A program made the position numbers and the translations under genes. This document shows, in pieces, positions 15,667 through 24,057 of a DNA stretch of 40,065 nucleotides. Position 1 is the stretch's first letter. Every line of letters begins with the position of its first letter. The stretch is from 1-14-0-10-37-14 sp037130845 (lineage in GTDB: Bacteria > Patescibacteriota > Patescibacteriia > Patescibacteriales > Patescibacteriaceae), in contig JBAXSE010000012.1 in assembly GCA_037130845.1 (NCBI GenBank), positions 1-40,065 of the forward strand, read 5' to 3'. A model generated the notes under the pieces. It did not search any database and had not been told where the DNA came from. It was given only the letters and a program-made list of their open reading frames with translations.

Positions 15667-16725
15667 ATGCCAAAAAAAATCCTAAAAGCTTCAAGCAAAA
15701 AAGCGACAATCCACGACCTGATGCCGGAAGAACCGCAGGCTTTTGATGATTGGCAAACGCCTGATATCCACAATCATTATTACCAGGTAAACCGAAAACG
15801 AGCCGACTTCGGCAAGATCGCCTTTGCCGTCACGCTAATCATGCTGGGCTTTATCTATTTAGGGGTCAATCTGGGCTGGCTGCCGCCGGAAGTCAAACCT
15901 GATTTATGGCAAATGTGGCCGCTGCTTCTAATTTTCTTGGGCTTATCAATGATTACCGGCCAAGGCCTGTTATCAATATTGGCAGGCAGCGCCCTCACCT
16001 TGACCGTCTTGACCATGATATTATTACTGCTATTTAATAACCTGCCCAAGACCATCGCCACCAATCTAATAAGTCCTGACGTTTCACTATCAACCAATAA
16101 TCAAAGCCCTACTATACCATTAGCTATCGACAAAAATTACCAGGCTCAAAGCACCCAAGCAAATATTACCGTCAATTCGACGCAGCTTGAGATTACTTCA
16201 AGTTCAAATAGCACTCAGCTTGTTTACGGCAACCTAAAAAACGGCAATTCATCTTTTTGCGGCAATTCCAATCTGGTCGGCAAAAAGCAAATCATTGACA
16301 TCAATCTGCCCGCGCCCCAAGTCAATGGACTCACTGCGGCTCAACTCAGCCTTAATCTCAGTCCCGATCTAGACCAATTAGACTTGCTGGCCGTAGATTC
16401 TACTACCACCGTCAACACCTTAGCTCTTCCCGCCAACGGCCCCGCCAATCTACAGCTCGAAGGCGGACAAATAACTCTAGACCTAGCCAATACCGCTAAT
16501 CTAAAGGACGTCCACATAACCGGCAACGCCTGCCAAATGACCATTAACGTACCGCCTAATCATGGGCTCAAGTTAATCGGCAAATCCACCTTGACGGACA
16601 ATAGCCAAAAGCTAGTAGCCTCCGCTTCGGACACTATGGTTACCGATCATTATGAAAACGCCGCCTTCCAAACCACGCTTAACCTTAAGCTAACCGACTG
16701 CCCGATTACCGTCAATCAACAATAA
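15667..16725 (+). CDS. LiaF-like membrane protein with C-terminal beta domain
   Basis: A 352-residue protein. It has a polar N-terminus, then three hydrophobic helices (about 50-70, 81-97, 100-124) with the DUF5668/LiaF pattern IMLGFIYLGVNLGWL and WPLLLIFLGL. A long Ser/Thr/Asn-rich beta domain (about 150-352) with regular strands follows, like the toastrack domains of LiaF/DUF4097 proteins. In Firmicutes LiaF modulates a cell-envelope stress response; no two-component genes are adjacent here. It starts one base after the PspC-type gene. No Shine-Dalgarno site is visible. Confidence 0.78.
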   Translation: MPKKILKASSKKATIHDLMPEEPQAFDDWQTPDIHNHYYQVNRKRADFGKIAFAVTLIMLGFIYLGVNLGWLPPEVKPDLWQMWPLLLIFLGLSMITGQGLLSILAGSALTLTVLTMILLLLFNNLPKTIATNLISPDVSLSTNNQSPTIPLAIDKNYQAQSTQANITVNSTQLEITSSSNSTQLVYGNLKNGNSSFCGNSNLVGKKQIIDINLPAPQVNGLTAAQLSLNLSPDLDQLDLLAVDSTTTVNTLALPANGPANLQLEGGQITLDLANTANLKDVHITGNACQMTINVPPNHGLKLIGKSTLTDNSQKLVASASDTMVTDHYENAAFQTTLNLKLTDCPITVNQQ

Positions 16726-16731
16726 ATCAAG

Positions 16732-16774
16732 CAAAATAAAAACTCCCTCGCGTTATGAGGGAGTTTTTATTTTG
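16732..16774. terminator. bidirectional intrinsic terminator
   Basis: A perfect 18-bp stem (16732-16749 with 16757-16774) with a 7-nt loop. A-runs on the left and T-runs on the right let it terminate the LiaF-like gene (plus) and the peptidoglycan-binding protein gene (minus), whose stops lie 7 and 3 bp away. Confidence 0.95.
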
Positions 16775-16776
16775 TA

Positions 16777-18579
16777 TTACTGCGCTTGGCTTGCGTTTAA
16801 TTTTGTCCTGGTAGCAGGACCGATATAGCCGCAATAGGTGCCATCGGCGCACTTCAGATTATTCTTCTCTTGATACTTCATTACCGCCTTTTCGGTAGCA
16901 TCGTCAAAGGTGCCGGTAACCTTTCCGGCATAGGTGCCGTCGCTGGCCAACAATGTCTGCAAAGCCTTAACGTCATCGCCGCTCATCTTGACGGTTAGAT
17001 TACGCTTAAAAACATTTACTTGCTTAACCACTGCGGGTACAGCTTCCACCGCTTGCTTCACTGGAGTTGCCTTGCCACTATTCAAAACCTTGCGGCTGGA
17101 CGGACCGACAAAACCGCAAAAAGTACCATCCGCGCATTTCAATTTGTTCTTTTCCTGAAAGGCCTTGACCGCGTCTTCGGTCGGCTTATCAAAGATTCCA
17201 CTAGTATAACCGCTGCCCGCCAAATATCCCATACATGACAAGGAGGCTTGCAATTGCTTCACTTCTTCTCCCTGAGAATCCAGAGTCAAAGCTAATGACA
17301 AGGCTTTCTTCGGCTTACAATCAACGTTAACCTCGGATATGACAGCCGGCGCGACCGTTTCGGTTGCAGCAATAGTCTGATTGTTATAATAAGCCAAAGC
17401 TTTTACCCAATTCCACTCTTCACCGGTTGGATTTTTCTTGTAAACCTTTTGAAACTGCTTAAGAGCAGCGGCTTCCTTGGTTAAATCACGAACCAAAGCC
17501 TTATCCACACCCAAGGCGATTACGCCAAGTGCGGCCTGATCGTTAACCGTCGTTTGCGGTTGGCGGCCATAGAGTTTAGTAAAAATAACAGCCGCTTTCG
17601 CCTCTTGAGCTGCGTCAAGCTTCGGCTTGCTGTAGGTAACGGCGGCCGAGGCGATATACAAGGGCTTGCCGTCTTTGTCATAAAATTTGATATAAACAGT
17701 TTGCGGCACGTTTTCAATATCGGCTAATTCATATGATTTTTCGGCCGCCAATGCTTCTTTTGCCGGACTAGCGACTTGATTGTCAGCGGCGATAGCCATT
17801 TGCACAGACGCAGGGCTGGCCTTGATGCTTAACTTAACTTGACGGCTCGGCGCTATTCCGGCCCCGCCGTTGATTAACACAGAAAAATCCTTAGGATCGC
17901 CTGACAACAGATCGTTTGTAACCACCACCTTATTGCCAGAGCGCTGGGCATCAATATCGGAAATACACTTAATATAACTAACGTAATCATTAATCTTATC
18001 ACAAGATTTGTAACTAACAGGGTCGGCTGGCGCACTAGCCGCTGCCACGGGAGTTGCGGAGGCCACAACCGTGACTGGCTTATAACCGCCAACCGCTACT
18101 GGCGTCGAAGCGGCTGCCACCGGAGTCGCCGCAGCTTGCGCCGGTACCCAGTCGGTGCGTAATTTATAAGTCAGACCTTCCGGACAATAAATATTGCGCG
18201 CGCAGTCAAATATCAATCGTCCAGACAAGATGCCGCCATCAGCCACTCCTTGGAAGTAGCCGTCTTTGTCAATCGTCACGCCATTAAAATTAATAATGCC
18301 GTACTTAGCGCTAGATGCAAAACCGGACAACCGGCCTTGGCCATCATTTTTTACCGAAAAATCCGGTGTCGCAAAATCGATGCGTTCGGTTCCGGCTAAT
18401 GCATAGCCGGTAAGGGTAGCGTCATCAACCCTAACCGTTGTAAAATCAATAACGCCAAGCTTTTCACTATAAGCATAGCGATAAGCCGTGTCGATGCCGG
18501 CCGCCAAAGCAAAACCCGGGCCGAGCAACAATAAAACTGCCAACGAAGCGATCCTCCAAATAAAATTGTTTTTTGTCAT
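16777..18579 (-). CDS. secreted surface protein with two peptidoglycan-binding domains
   Basis: A 600-residue exported protein. A signal peptide covers about 1-26 (ending GFALA-A). Residues 30-130 hold repeats of the type AYSEKLGVIDF, LTGYALAGTERIDF and LSGFASSAKYGIINF, like the surface repeats common in Patescibacteria. A Pro/Ala/Thr-rich linker (about 146-187) follows, then a beta domain, then a helical module (about 330-400: FTKLYGRQP ... WNWVKALAYY). Two PG_binding_1 domains (about 428-500 and 527-595) each carry a LKCADGTxCGxxGPxxR insertion with a Cys pair. It is probably anchored to peptidoglycan and exposed outside. It shares a minus-strand direction with rplU but a terminator separates them. 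Confidence 0.85.
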   Translation of the reverse strand: MTKNNFIWRIASLAVLLLLGPGFALAAGIDTAYRYAYSEKLGVIDFTTVRVDDATLTGYALAGTERIDFATPDFSVKNDGQGRLSGFASSAKYGIINFNGVTIDKDGYFQGVADGGILSGRLIFDCARNIYCPEGLTYKLRTDWVPAQAAATPVAAASTPVAVGGYKPVTVVASATPVAAASAPADPVSYKSCDKINDYVSYIKCISDIDAQRSGNKVVVTNDLLSGDPKDFSVLINGGAGIAPSRQVKLSIKASPASVQMAIAADNQVASPAKEALAAEKSYELADIENVPQTVYIKFYDKDGKPLYIASAAVTYSKPKLDAAQEAKAAVIFTKLYGRQPQTTVNDQAALGVIALGVDKALVRDLTKEAAALKQFQKVYKKNPTGEEWNWVKALAYYNNQTIAATETVAPAVISEVNVDCKPKKALSLALTLDSQGEEVKQLQASLSCMGYLAGSGYTSGIFDKPTEDAVKAFQEKNKLKCADGTFCGFVGPSSRKVLNSGKATPVKQAVEAVPAVVKQVNVFKRNLTVKMSGDDVKALQTLLASDGTYAGKVTGTFDDATEKAVMKYQEKNNLKCADGTYCGYIGPATRTKLNASQAQ

Positions 18580-18663
18580 ATGGGTATTATTTTACCTTTT
18601 TAGTAATAATAACACATTTTAAAAAATCAAGCGACAATCCCCTATGTTTTAGCTACAAAAAAA

Positions 18664-18686
18664 CACCCCGACACAAGGCCGGGGCG
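18664..18686 (-). terminator. intrinsic terminator of rplU
   Basis: A 7-bp GC-rich stem (18664-18670 with 18680-18686) whose single mismatch on the plus strand becomes a G-U pair in the minus-strand RNA. It is followed on the minus strand by a run of seven or more T. Confidence 0.88.
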
Positions 18687-18698
18687 TTTTTTGTTTGT

Positions 18699-19013
18699 TT
18701 AGGCAATCTTGGTGATTTCAACCTTAGTGATCTGCTGGCGATGGCCGGCAGTCCGCTTATAACGAATCTTGTTTTTAAACTTGATTACCATGACTTTGTC
18801 ATCCTTGGTCTGGGACACGATCTTGCCCTCAACCTGCTCACCCAAGAAAGGCTTGCCAATGGTAGCTTCACCCGTTTCGGAATCAGCTAACAATAAAGTT
18901 TCAAATTTTACCTTGTCGCCGGCAGCTGCATCCAACTTCTCAATAGAAAGCACCTGGCCTTCTTTGACTTTGTACTGTTTACCCCCGGTCTTGATTACTG
19001 CAATCTTAGCCAT
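18699..19013 (-). CDS. rplU: 50S ribosomal protein L21
   Basis: A 104-residue ribosomal protein that binds 23S rRNA. It starts MAKIAVIKTGGKQYKVKEG and has the C-terminal signature KFKNKIRYKRTAGHRQQIT, both diagnostic. Length is normal. In most bacteria rplU is followed by rpmA (L27); here a strong terminator follows directly and rpmA is not in the window, so L21 is made from a single-gene unit. A consensus-like promoter lies just upstream, overlapping the end of the WecA-like gene. Confidence 0.97.
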   Translation of the reverse strand: MAKIAVIKTGGKQYKVKEGQVLSIEKLDAAAGDKVKFETLLLADSETGEATIGKPFLGEQVEGKIVSQTKDDKVMVIKFKNKIRYKRTAGHRQQITKVEITKIA

Positions 19014-19044
19014 AATTTTATATTAGTGGTATTAATCTTAAGCT

Positions 19045-19073
19045 ATTCTAACGTGCTTTACCTCTTTTGTCAA
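19045..19073 (-). promoter_or_regulatory. rplU promoter
   Basis: Minus strand TTGACA (19068-19073), 17-bp spacer, TAGAAT (19045-19050). The -10 overlaps the TAG stop (19048-19050) of the upstream WecA-like gene. The leader is about 25 nt. Confidence 0.85.
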
Positions 19074-20121
19074 CCCAGGCGAATCCAGCCAGCAAACCGA
19101 CCATAATTATCAGCGCTACTGCCAACAACATCAGCTTGCCTTTTGACTGCAAAAATATAGCTAAACCGCCAAAAAGAGCCGCAAAACCATAAAAAACAGT
19201 CACGGCCTGCCTGGTCGATAATCCGGCATCCAAGAGGCGAAAATGCAAGTGCTGTCGATCGGCCGACCGAAAAGGATTTTGTTTCTTGAGCGTGCGGCGG
19301 ACTATGGTCCAAGCGACATCCAAGATAGGGATACCCATAATCAACAAAGCCACGGCAAATTTACCGCCAGAGATTATCGACAAGACCCCCAATAGAAAGC
19401 CAATCAACAAGGCGCCTGACTCTCCCAAGAATTGCTTGGCCGGATACCAATTCCAATACAAGAAACCGGCGCAGGCCCCAGCCAAAACCAAAGAAGCCCA
19501 GGCAATGTCCGGCTGATACCAGCGCGTCGACATAGTAAAAATAAAGATAATAATACTGGCAATCACACCCACGCCGCTGACTAGGCCGTCCAGGCCGTCT
19601 AGCAGTTTGGTGGTGAACATCATGCCGAAGAGCCACAAGATGACCAGAGCATCAGACCAAACTACCAGATGCCTAGTGTAGGCGCCCAGAGTAAACAAAG
19701 GAATCTGCCATTGGTCCAAATAAATAAAACCGCCGAAAGGATTGGTTATTTTTTCTATATTCACGCCGCCCATCACTACTAAGACGCAGGCTAACAACGG
19801 AAAAATAAGTTGCAGGCTCGGCTTGAGCTTAAACTTGTCATCCAGAATGCCGCCGATAACCAAAAGCGTAGCTCCGGCCAAAACAAACAGCCAATGCTTG
19901 GGCGCCAGATTACCGACTAGCAGCTGTTTATACGTCAGTGATAAAACGGCCACAACGGCGATAAAAACAGCCACACCGCCCAGAAATGGCGTCGGCTTAT
20001 CATGCTGGTGCCGGTCGCGCGGCAAATCCATCAGTCCCACCTTAGGCGCCAGCCACTGCAAAACACGCGCGCTGACAGCACTAATGATAAAGGCTAGGAG
20101 AAAGACGAAGAAATAGGACAT
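19048..20121 (-). CDS. WecA/TagO-like undecaprenyl-phosphate sugar-1-phosphate transferase
   Basis: A 357-residue polytopic enzyme (about ten helices) of the MraY/WecA superfamily, which moves a sugar-1-phosphate from a UDP-sugar to undecaprenyl phosphate, the first step of a cell-surface glycan. Motifs: GGILDDKF (Asp94, Asp95), KLLDGLDGL (172-180) and DRQHLHFRLLDAGLS (from 289), the HxH feature separating WecA-like enzymes from MraY. Two usual residues differ: Asn before LxDGLDG is Lys172, and the FLGD(S)G loop reads FLGESG (Glu234). The frame opens at a TTG at 20136; I prefer the ATG at 20119-20121 (MSYFFVF). No Shine-Dalgarno site. Confidence 0.88.
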   Translation of the reverse strand: MSYFFVFLLAFIISAVSARVLQWLAPKVGLMDLPRDRHQHDKPTPFLGGVAVFIAVVAVLSLTYKQLLVGNLAPKHWLFVLAGATLLVIGGILDDKFKLKPSLQLIFPLLACVLVVMGGVNIEKITNPFGGFIYLDQWQIPLFTLGAYTRHLVVWSDALVILWLFGMMFTTKLLDGLDGLVSGVGVIASIIIFIFTMSTRWYQPDIAWASLVLAGACAGFLYWNWYPAKQFLGESGALLIGFLLGVLSIISGGKFAVALLIMGIPILDVAWTIVRRTLKKQNPFRSADRQHLHFRLLDAGLSTRQAVTVFYGFAALFGGLAIFLQSKGKLMLLAVALIIMVGLLAGFAWVDKRGKAR

Positions 20122-20251
20122 AGAATATAATATCAAAGATCAAAAACATTGAGTCCTTCCCGAGGCAAGCTCGAGACAGGTCGGACAATTTTTAAATAAA
20201 GTGCGAAGCACTCCAAATTTTTGATATTTGATATTTAATTTTTGATTTTTA
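20122..20251 (-). terminator. intergenic gap with terminator-like hairpin after the Clp-like gene
   Basis: No gene in this gap. AGTGC (20200-20204) and GCACT (20208-20212) form a tight hairpin; on the minus strand it is followed by TTTATTTAAAAATT, so it is a plausible terminator for the Clp-like gene. A second GC-rich dyad (GTCC and GGAC ends, about 20152-20185) and repeated words such as ATCAAA and ATATCAAA fill the rest. Confidence 0.45.
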
Positions 20252-22993
20252 TTACAGCTTCCTGGCCTTCTCCACCACTACCTCTCCGCTATCATTAATC
20301 AACAGATGGTCGCGGCGGGCGACATCGCCAGAAAGAATCATCTTGGCTATAACATTTTCTATCCTATCCTGCAAGAGCCGGCGCAAAGGCCGGGCGCCGA
20401 ACTCCGGATGGAAGCCGGCAGCCGCTAACTTGCGCAATCCGGCGTCTGTGGATTCCAGAATAATCCCCTTAGCCTCCAATAATTTGGCTAGATGCGCAAT
20501 CAGCATGCCGGCGATCTGCGTGACATTATCCAAATTCAACGGCTTAAAGACGATTACGCCGTCAAAACGATTAACAAACTCCGGCCGCAAGTATTTGATT
20601 AGCTCAGTATCCAATAAATTCTGCTTGATCGTTTCCAAATCAACCCCCTGCTCCACTGCCTGCTTAATTAGCACCGCACCGATATTAGAGGTGGCAATAA
20701 TAATAACGTTAGTAAAATCAATCGTCCGGCCTTGTCCGTCCGTTAATCGTCCATCATCCATCACTTGCAAAAATAAATCCAAAACCCGGGCATTGGCCTT
20801 TTCGATTTCATCCAACAACACCAAGGCAAAAGGCAGCTTGCGCACCTTTTCCGTCAGATAGCCGGCCACACCTTCTGCCGAACCGATCATCTTAACAAGC
20901 GCGTCTTCGGACTGATATTCCGACATATCCAAGCGGATCATCGTCTGCTCATCGCCGAAATAGGTCGCGGCCAAAGTTTTGGCCAGCTCGGTCTTACCGA
21001 CACCGGTCGGGCCCAAGAATAAGAAAGAAGCAATCGGCCGCTTGCCCTCACGCAGTTCGGCGCGGGCGCGGCGCAAGCTTTCGGCCACCATCTTGACGGC
21101 CTCTTCTTGGCCCACCATCCGTCCGTGCATTTTTTCTTCCAGTGCCAATAATTCTTGGCCTTCTTGCTGGCTAACCTTATTAACAGGGACCTTTAATTCC
21201 TTGCTCACAAAATCGGCGACATCATCGGCGGTCAACGGGCTATTTGCCCCTTTCTGTTGCACCACCATCGGCGCGACCCGTTCCAATAGCTTGATGGCCT
21301 TTTCGGGCAAATAATTCGTATGGTCAAAACGGGCGGTCAGGACCACGGCCTGCGCCAAGCTTTCATAAGAAAAATACGTGCCGTACTGATGCTCCAACCA
21401 AGCGACCTTCGATTGCACCATTTGGATTGCGGTATTCGGCTCAGGCTCCAGTACCGCAATCTTAGCCATCGCTTGGGCGATAGACGTGCCTTCGACATAG
21501 GCGCGAAAAGCTTCTTCACTAGCGCTAGCCAAGCAATAGATTTGCCCGTTCTCCAAAGCGCTTACCAGAATACCCGCCAAATCCAGACTGCCCTCGGAAC
21601 CGGCTGTAATACCGGTCAATTTTTCGATATCAGGAAAATATAAAATGACATTACGAGCATGTCCGACTTCATTAATGATTTCCATAAGGCGATTTTCCGC
21701 TTCTGCTCCAGCGGCTCCACCTAATAGTCTGGCGATATCCACCTCTACCAAACGCTTGTCCTGAAAAGCCGGCGGAACTTTCTCCATCACCATCTGTTGG
21801 GCCAAGCCTTCTATCATGGCATGCTTACCGGCGCCGGTCGGCCCAACCAGCAAAATCCCCGGCTGTCCGCTAGCCATAGCCGTCAAAATGCTATTCAGTT
21901 CCGTATCGCGGCCCACGCAAATAGGCAAGCGTCCAAATTTGGCCTGTACTGTCAAATCGATACCGATGCTATCCAGCAAGGGCGTAGCCAAGGCTGTATA
22001 AGCACGATCCATGCCGGTACCCGGCTTGAAGCGCGCCATATGGGAAAAAATCTTATAATTTCGCAAGATGCGTTCGCTGATATTAAACCATTCAGCCAGA
22101 TTAATCAGCTTCTCTTTATCAATGCTTGAATCAAATAAAATCTCTGCCAATTGGCTGTCTGATTCATAAATACCCAGAATCGTATCCATCGGCTCGATGG
22201 CTAAGCGATCATCCCAGGCAGCATTCAGCCAAGCGCCCAAGACGACTTGCTTCAAGCCGCGGCTATATTCACCGGCCCCGGATCCTGTTGGCAATTCTGC
22301 TATATGCCTGCCGATTTTAGCCAACAGCTCTTGGCCGTTAACCTCCAGGCGGCTCATCCAATTAGCCACTTGTATGCTGCCGGAAACCAAAGCTACAAAT
22401 AAATGCGTAGCCGCCACAATCTGCTGGCTTTTAACCGCTTGCAAATAAGCCAGCTCCAAGGAAGACAAAAGCGGTTCACTTAAAAAATCGGCAGCGTTAA
22501 TCTTGCGCTTTGCTTTCCAAGCTTCTTGCCATTCAATTTCTGGGCCAAATTGGGCGTCTTCGGGCAACCAATCACGCTTCTTAAACTTGTGGTCCTGCGC
22601 GGCTCGGCGGCTAAATCGATAAATAACAAACAGATCGACTAAAACCGAAAGCCAGAAGGTAAAAAGCAACGGATGCTTGGCGGTTAAGAAACCAAAAAAG
22701 GTGGTAACGGTATTATCGGCGCCGCTAAAATAAATCACCCACCAGCCCAATGCCGCCAGCCCGACGGCGCCCACCAGCAACGCCAAAAAATCCAAAAGAT
22801 TAAAAGCTTTGGCGCGCGCTCGGCGCAGATAAATAGACGCTCGGCTCAGAGGTAAGTCAAAAAATACCAAGCGCTCACCCGCAACCAAGGCAACGCCCAA
22901 GCCATGGCAAACAGGGCAAGGTTTGTCGAATTGCCGTCCCTCCCCCTGGCAAGACGAGCAAAAGCTCCAATTTATTTTAGGCGTTTGATCCAT
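20252..22993 (-). CDS. membrane-anchored Clp-like double AAA+ ATPase with zinc finger
   Basis: A 913-residue protein. Order: a DnaJ-like zinc finger (CSSCQGEG and CPVCHGLG; Cys12, 15, 26, 29), two membrane helices (about 67-88 and 108-125), a Clp-N-like helical region (about 165-300), AAA+ D1 (about 355-510) and AAA+ D2 (about 625-910). D2 looks able to hydrolyse ATP: Walker A GPTGVGKTE (661-669), Walker B VLLDEIEKA, arginine finger RPEFVNRFD, sensor 2 GARPLRR. D1 is degenerate: GPTGAGKHA has His for Thr/Ser, the Walker B DE is PD (LYFPDIE), and the ERRF arginine finger is absent. No ClpP-binding [LIV]G[FL] loop or ClpB middle domain is seen. It follows a membrane protein gene by one base. 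Confidence 0.85.
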   Translation of the reverse strand: MDQTPKINWSFCSSCQGEGRQFDKPCPVCHGLGVALVAGERLVFFDLPLSRASIYLRRARAKAFNLLDFLALLVGAVGLAALGWWVIYFSGADNTVTTFFGFLTAKHPLLFTFWLSVLVDLFVIYRFSRRAAQDHKFKKRDWLPEDAQFGPEIEWQEAWKAKRKINAADFLSEPLLSSLELAYLQAVKSQQIVAATHLFVALVSGSIQVANWMSRLEVNGQELLAKIGRHIAELPTGSGAGEYSRGLKQVVLGAWLNAAWDDRLAIEPMDTILGIYESDSQLAEILFDSSIDKEKLINLAEWFNISERILRNYKIFSHMARFKPGTGMDRAYTALATPLLDSIGIDLTVQAKFGRLPICVGRDTELNSILTAMASGQPGILLVGPTGAGKHAMIEGLAQQMVMEKVPPAFQDKRLVEVDIARLLGGAAGAEAENRLMEIINEVGHARNVILYFPDIEKLTGITAGSEGSLDLAGILVSALENGQIYCLASASEEAFRAYVEGTSIAQAMAKIAVLEPEPNTAIQMVQSKVAWLEHQYGTYFSYESLAQAVVLTARFDHTNYLPEKAIKLLERVAPMVVQQKGANSPLTADDVADFVSKELKVPVNKVSQQEGQELLALEEKMHGRMVGQEEAVKMVAESLRRARAELREGKRPIASFLFLGPTGVGKTELAKTLAATYFGDEQTMIRLDMSEYQSEDALVKMIGSAEGVAGYLTEKVRKLPFALVLLDEIEKANARVLDLFLQVMDDGRLTDGQGRTIDFTNVIIIATSNIGAVLIKQAVEQGVDLETIKQNLLDTELIKYLRPEFVNRFDGVIVFKPLNLDNVTQIAGMLIAHLAKLLEAKGIILESTDAGLRKLAAAGFHPEFGARPLRRLLQDRIENVIAKMILSGDVARRDHLLINDSGEVVVEKARKL

Positions 22994-22994
22994 A

Positions 22995-23345
22995 TCAAAT
23001 CAGTTGAGTGATTAAAGCCACTAATGCCAGGACCGGCGCTGCAAGCCACAAGAGCAACAAGGACAAAGCCAAGCACACCAGCACCAGCCAATAGATAAAA
23101 CGAAAAAAAATCTGCACCAATCGCATAAAGAAACTGATCAGGCGGCTGGCAAAATCATGCTGGCCATACATCGGGACAAAAAGATTGGTCAGCCAGACTT
23201 TGATTGCCAAGGCCTGAAACTCATTGCCAAGATAACCGAAGACAACGGCAGACAAACCCAAAAATCCCTGGCTGTACCACCAGAGAGGAAAATATAGGGC
23301 TTCGCCAAACCAACCGGCGATTATTTTTCCGATAAGTCCTAACAT
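22995..23345 (-). CDS. small membrane protein, partner of the Clp-like ATPase
   Basis: A 116-residue protein rich in Trp, Phe and Leu, with an N-terminal amphipathic or membrane segment (about 1-45) and a long C-terminal hydrophobic region (about 75-116) that can form one or two helices. No family recognised. Its stop lies one base from the Clp-like start, so the two are made together and probably meet in the membrane. A TTG in frame at 23363 would give 122 residues, but that codon lies upstream of the -10 box, so I choose the ATG at 23343-23345. The predicted transcription start is then at the ATG itself, i.e. a leaderless message. Confidence 0.7.
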   Translation of the reverse strand: MLGLIGKIIAGWFGEALYFPLWWYSQGFLGLSAVVFGYLGNEFQALAIKVWLTNLFVPMYGQHDFASRLISFFMRLVQIFFRFIYWLVLVCLALSLLLLWLAAPVLALVALITQLI

Positions 23346-23351
23346 GTTTTT

Positions 23352-23379
23352 ATTATACCACAAATATTCTTGATAACAA
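23352..23379 (-). promoter_or_regulatory. promoter of the membrane protein / Clp-like operon (leaderless)
   Basis: Minus strand TTGTTA (23374-23379), 16-bp spacer, TATAAT (23352-23357). Only 6 nt separate the -10 from the ATG, so transcription should begin at the start codon. The -35 adjoins the T-run of the preceding terminator. Confidence 0.7.
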
Positions 23380-23383
23380 AAAA

Positions 23384-23423
23384 CCGCCCTCGGACTCGGT
23401 TTGCACCGAGCGGATGAGGGCGG
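23384..23423 (-). terminator. intrinsic terminator of the 23449-23817 gene
   Basis: An outer stem CCGCCCTC (23384-23391) with GAGGGCGG (23416-23423) and an inner stem CTCGGT/ACCGAG. On the minus strand it is followed by TTTTTTG. A strong two-part hairpin. Confidence 0.9.
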
Positions 23424-23448
23424 ATAAGGCGTAGAGGCTGGTTAACAT

Positions 23449-23817
23449 TTAATGCAACCAAGATTTAGCCGGGAGGCGATCTTTTAAGCACAGATGAATA
23501 AGCGGAGCGTTATGGGCGCTTGTCCGGCTATTGCTATATTGCAAAGACCAATCGGTCGGCGAATAACTTTTTAGAGCATCGAAATCAGCCTGGCTCAAGG
23601 CAAAGGCTGGCATCTCATTAAATTTATAATCATAGTGACGTACGTATAATTTCCGTCGATGGAAAAATAGACGCGTTTCCTGCTTGTAATATCGATACGG
23701 GAAAGAATTGCAAAAATGTTGCGCTTCGGCATTAGCTTCGGACAACGGCTTAATTTTTAAACCGACAATTTTTTGGTCATTACGGATAATCTCTAACTCG
23801 AGCTCTGTTGATAGCAT
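23449..23817 (-). CDS. hypothetical soluble protein
   Basis: A 122-residue protein with no signal peptide or membrane helix, rich in aromatic residues (RYYKQETRLFFHRRKLYVRHYDYKF). No family recognised. Unlike most genes here its ATG (23815-23817) is preceded by a good Shine-Dalgarno (AGAGGAGA, about 6 nt spacing), a promoter is readable upstream and a strong terminator follows, so it is very likely a real single-gene unit. Its codon use looks less GC-biased than the ribosomal genes beside it, which fits an accessory gene. Confidence 0.7.
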   Translation of the reverse strand: MLSTELELEIIRNDQKIVGLKIKPLSEANAEAQHFCNSFPYRYYKQETRLFFHRRKLYVRHYDYKFNEMPAFALSQADFDALKSYSPTDWSLQYSNSRTSAHNAPLIHLCLKDRLPAKSWLH

Positions 23818-23865
23818 TGAATCTCCTCTTGGATTGTTTTAAAAAGAACTTTTTTAGCGATTTAG

Positions 23866-23894
23866 ACTATACCACGAATCATCCAAATAGACAA
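23866..23894 (-). promoter_or_regulatory. promoter of the 23449-23817 gene
   Basis: Minus strand TTGTCT (23889-23894), 17-bp spacer, TATAGT (23866-23871). The leader of about 40 nt carries the AGAGGAGA ribosome-binding site. The rest of the 317-bp gap 23818-24134 up to the secE promoter shows no gene or clear structure; in particular no tRNA-Trp, which often precedes secE. Confidence 0.55.
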
Positions 23895-24057
23895 GGCTTA
23901 CAGCCATTATCCCCTCTATTTATTGAAAGCAAACAGAAAATTAGCCTTACAACCGCTCCATCCACAATTATTATCAGATTGCCGTATTCATTTTTATGGC
24001 TAATATTAAAGCTTAATTACTAAATACCGCCTATACAGCACGAAACCCGGGCTTCTA

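Noticed and set aside
18664..18686. A bidirectional terminator also serving plus-strand transcription
   Set aside because: The plus-strand stem has an A-C mismatch and no plus-strand gene ends here; it fits only the minus-strand rplU.
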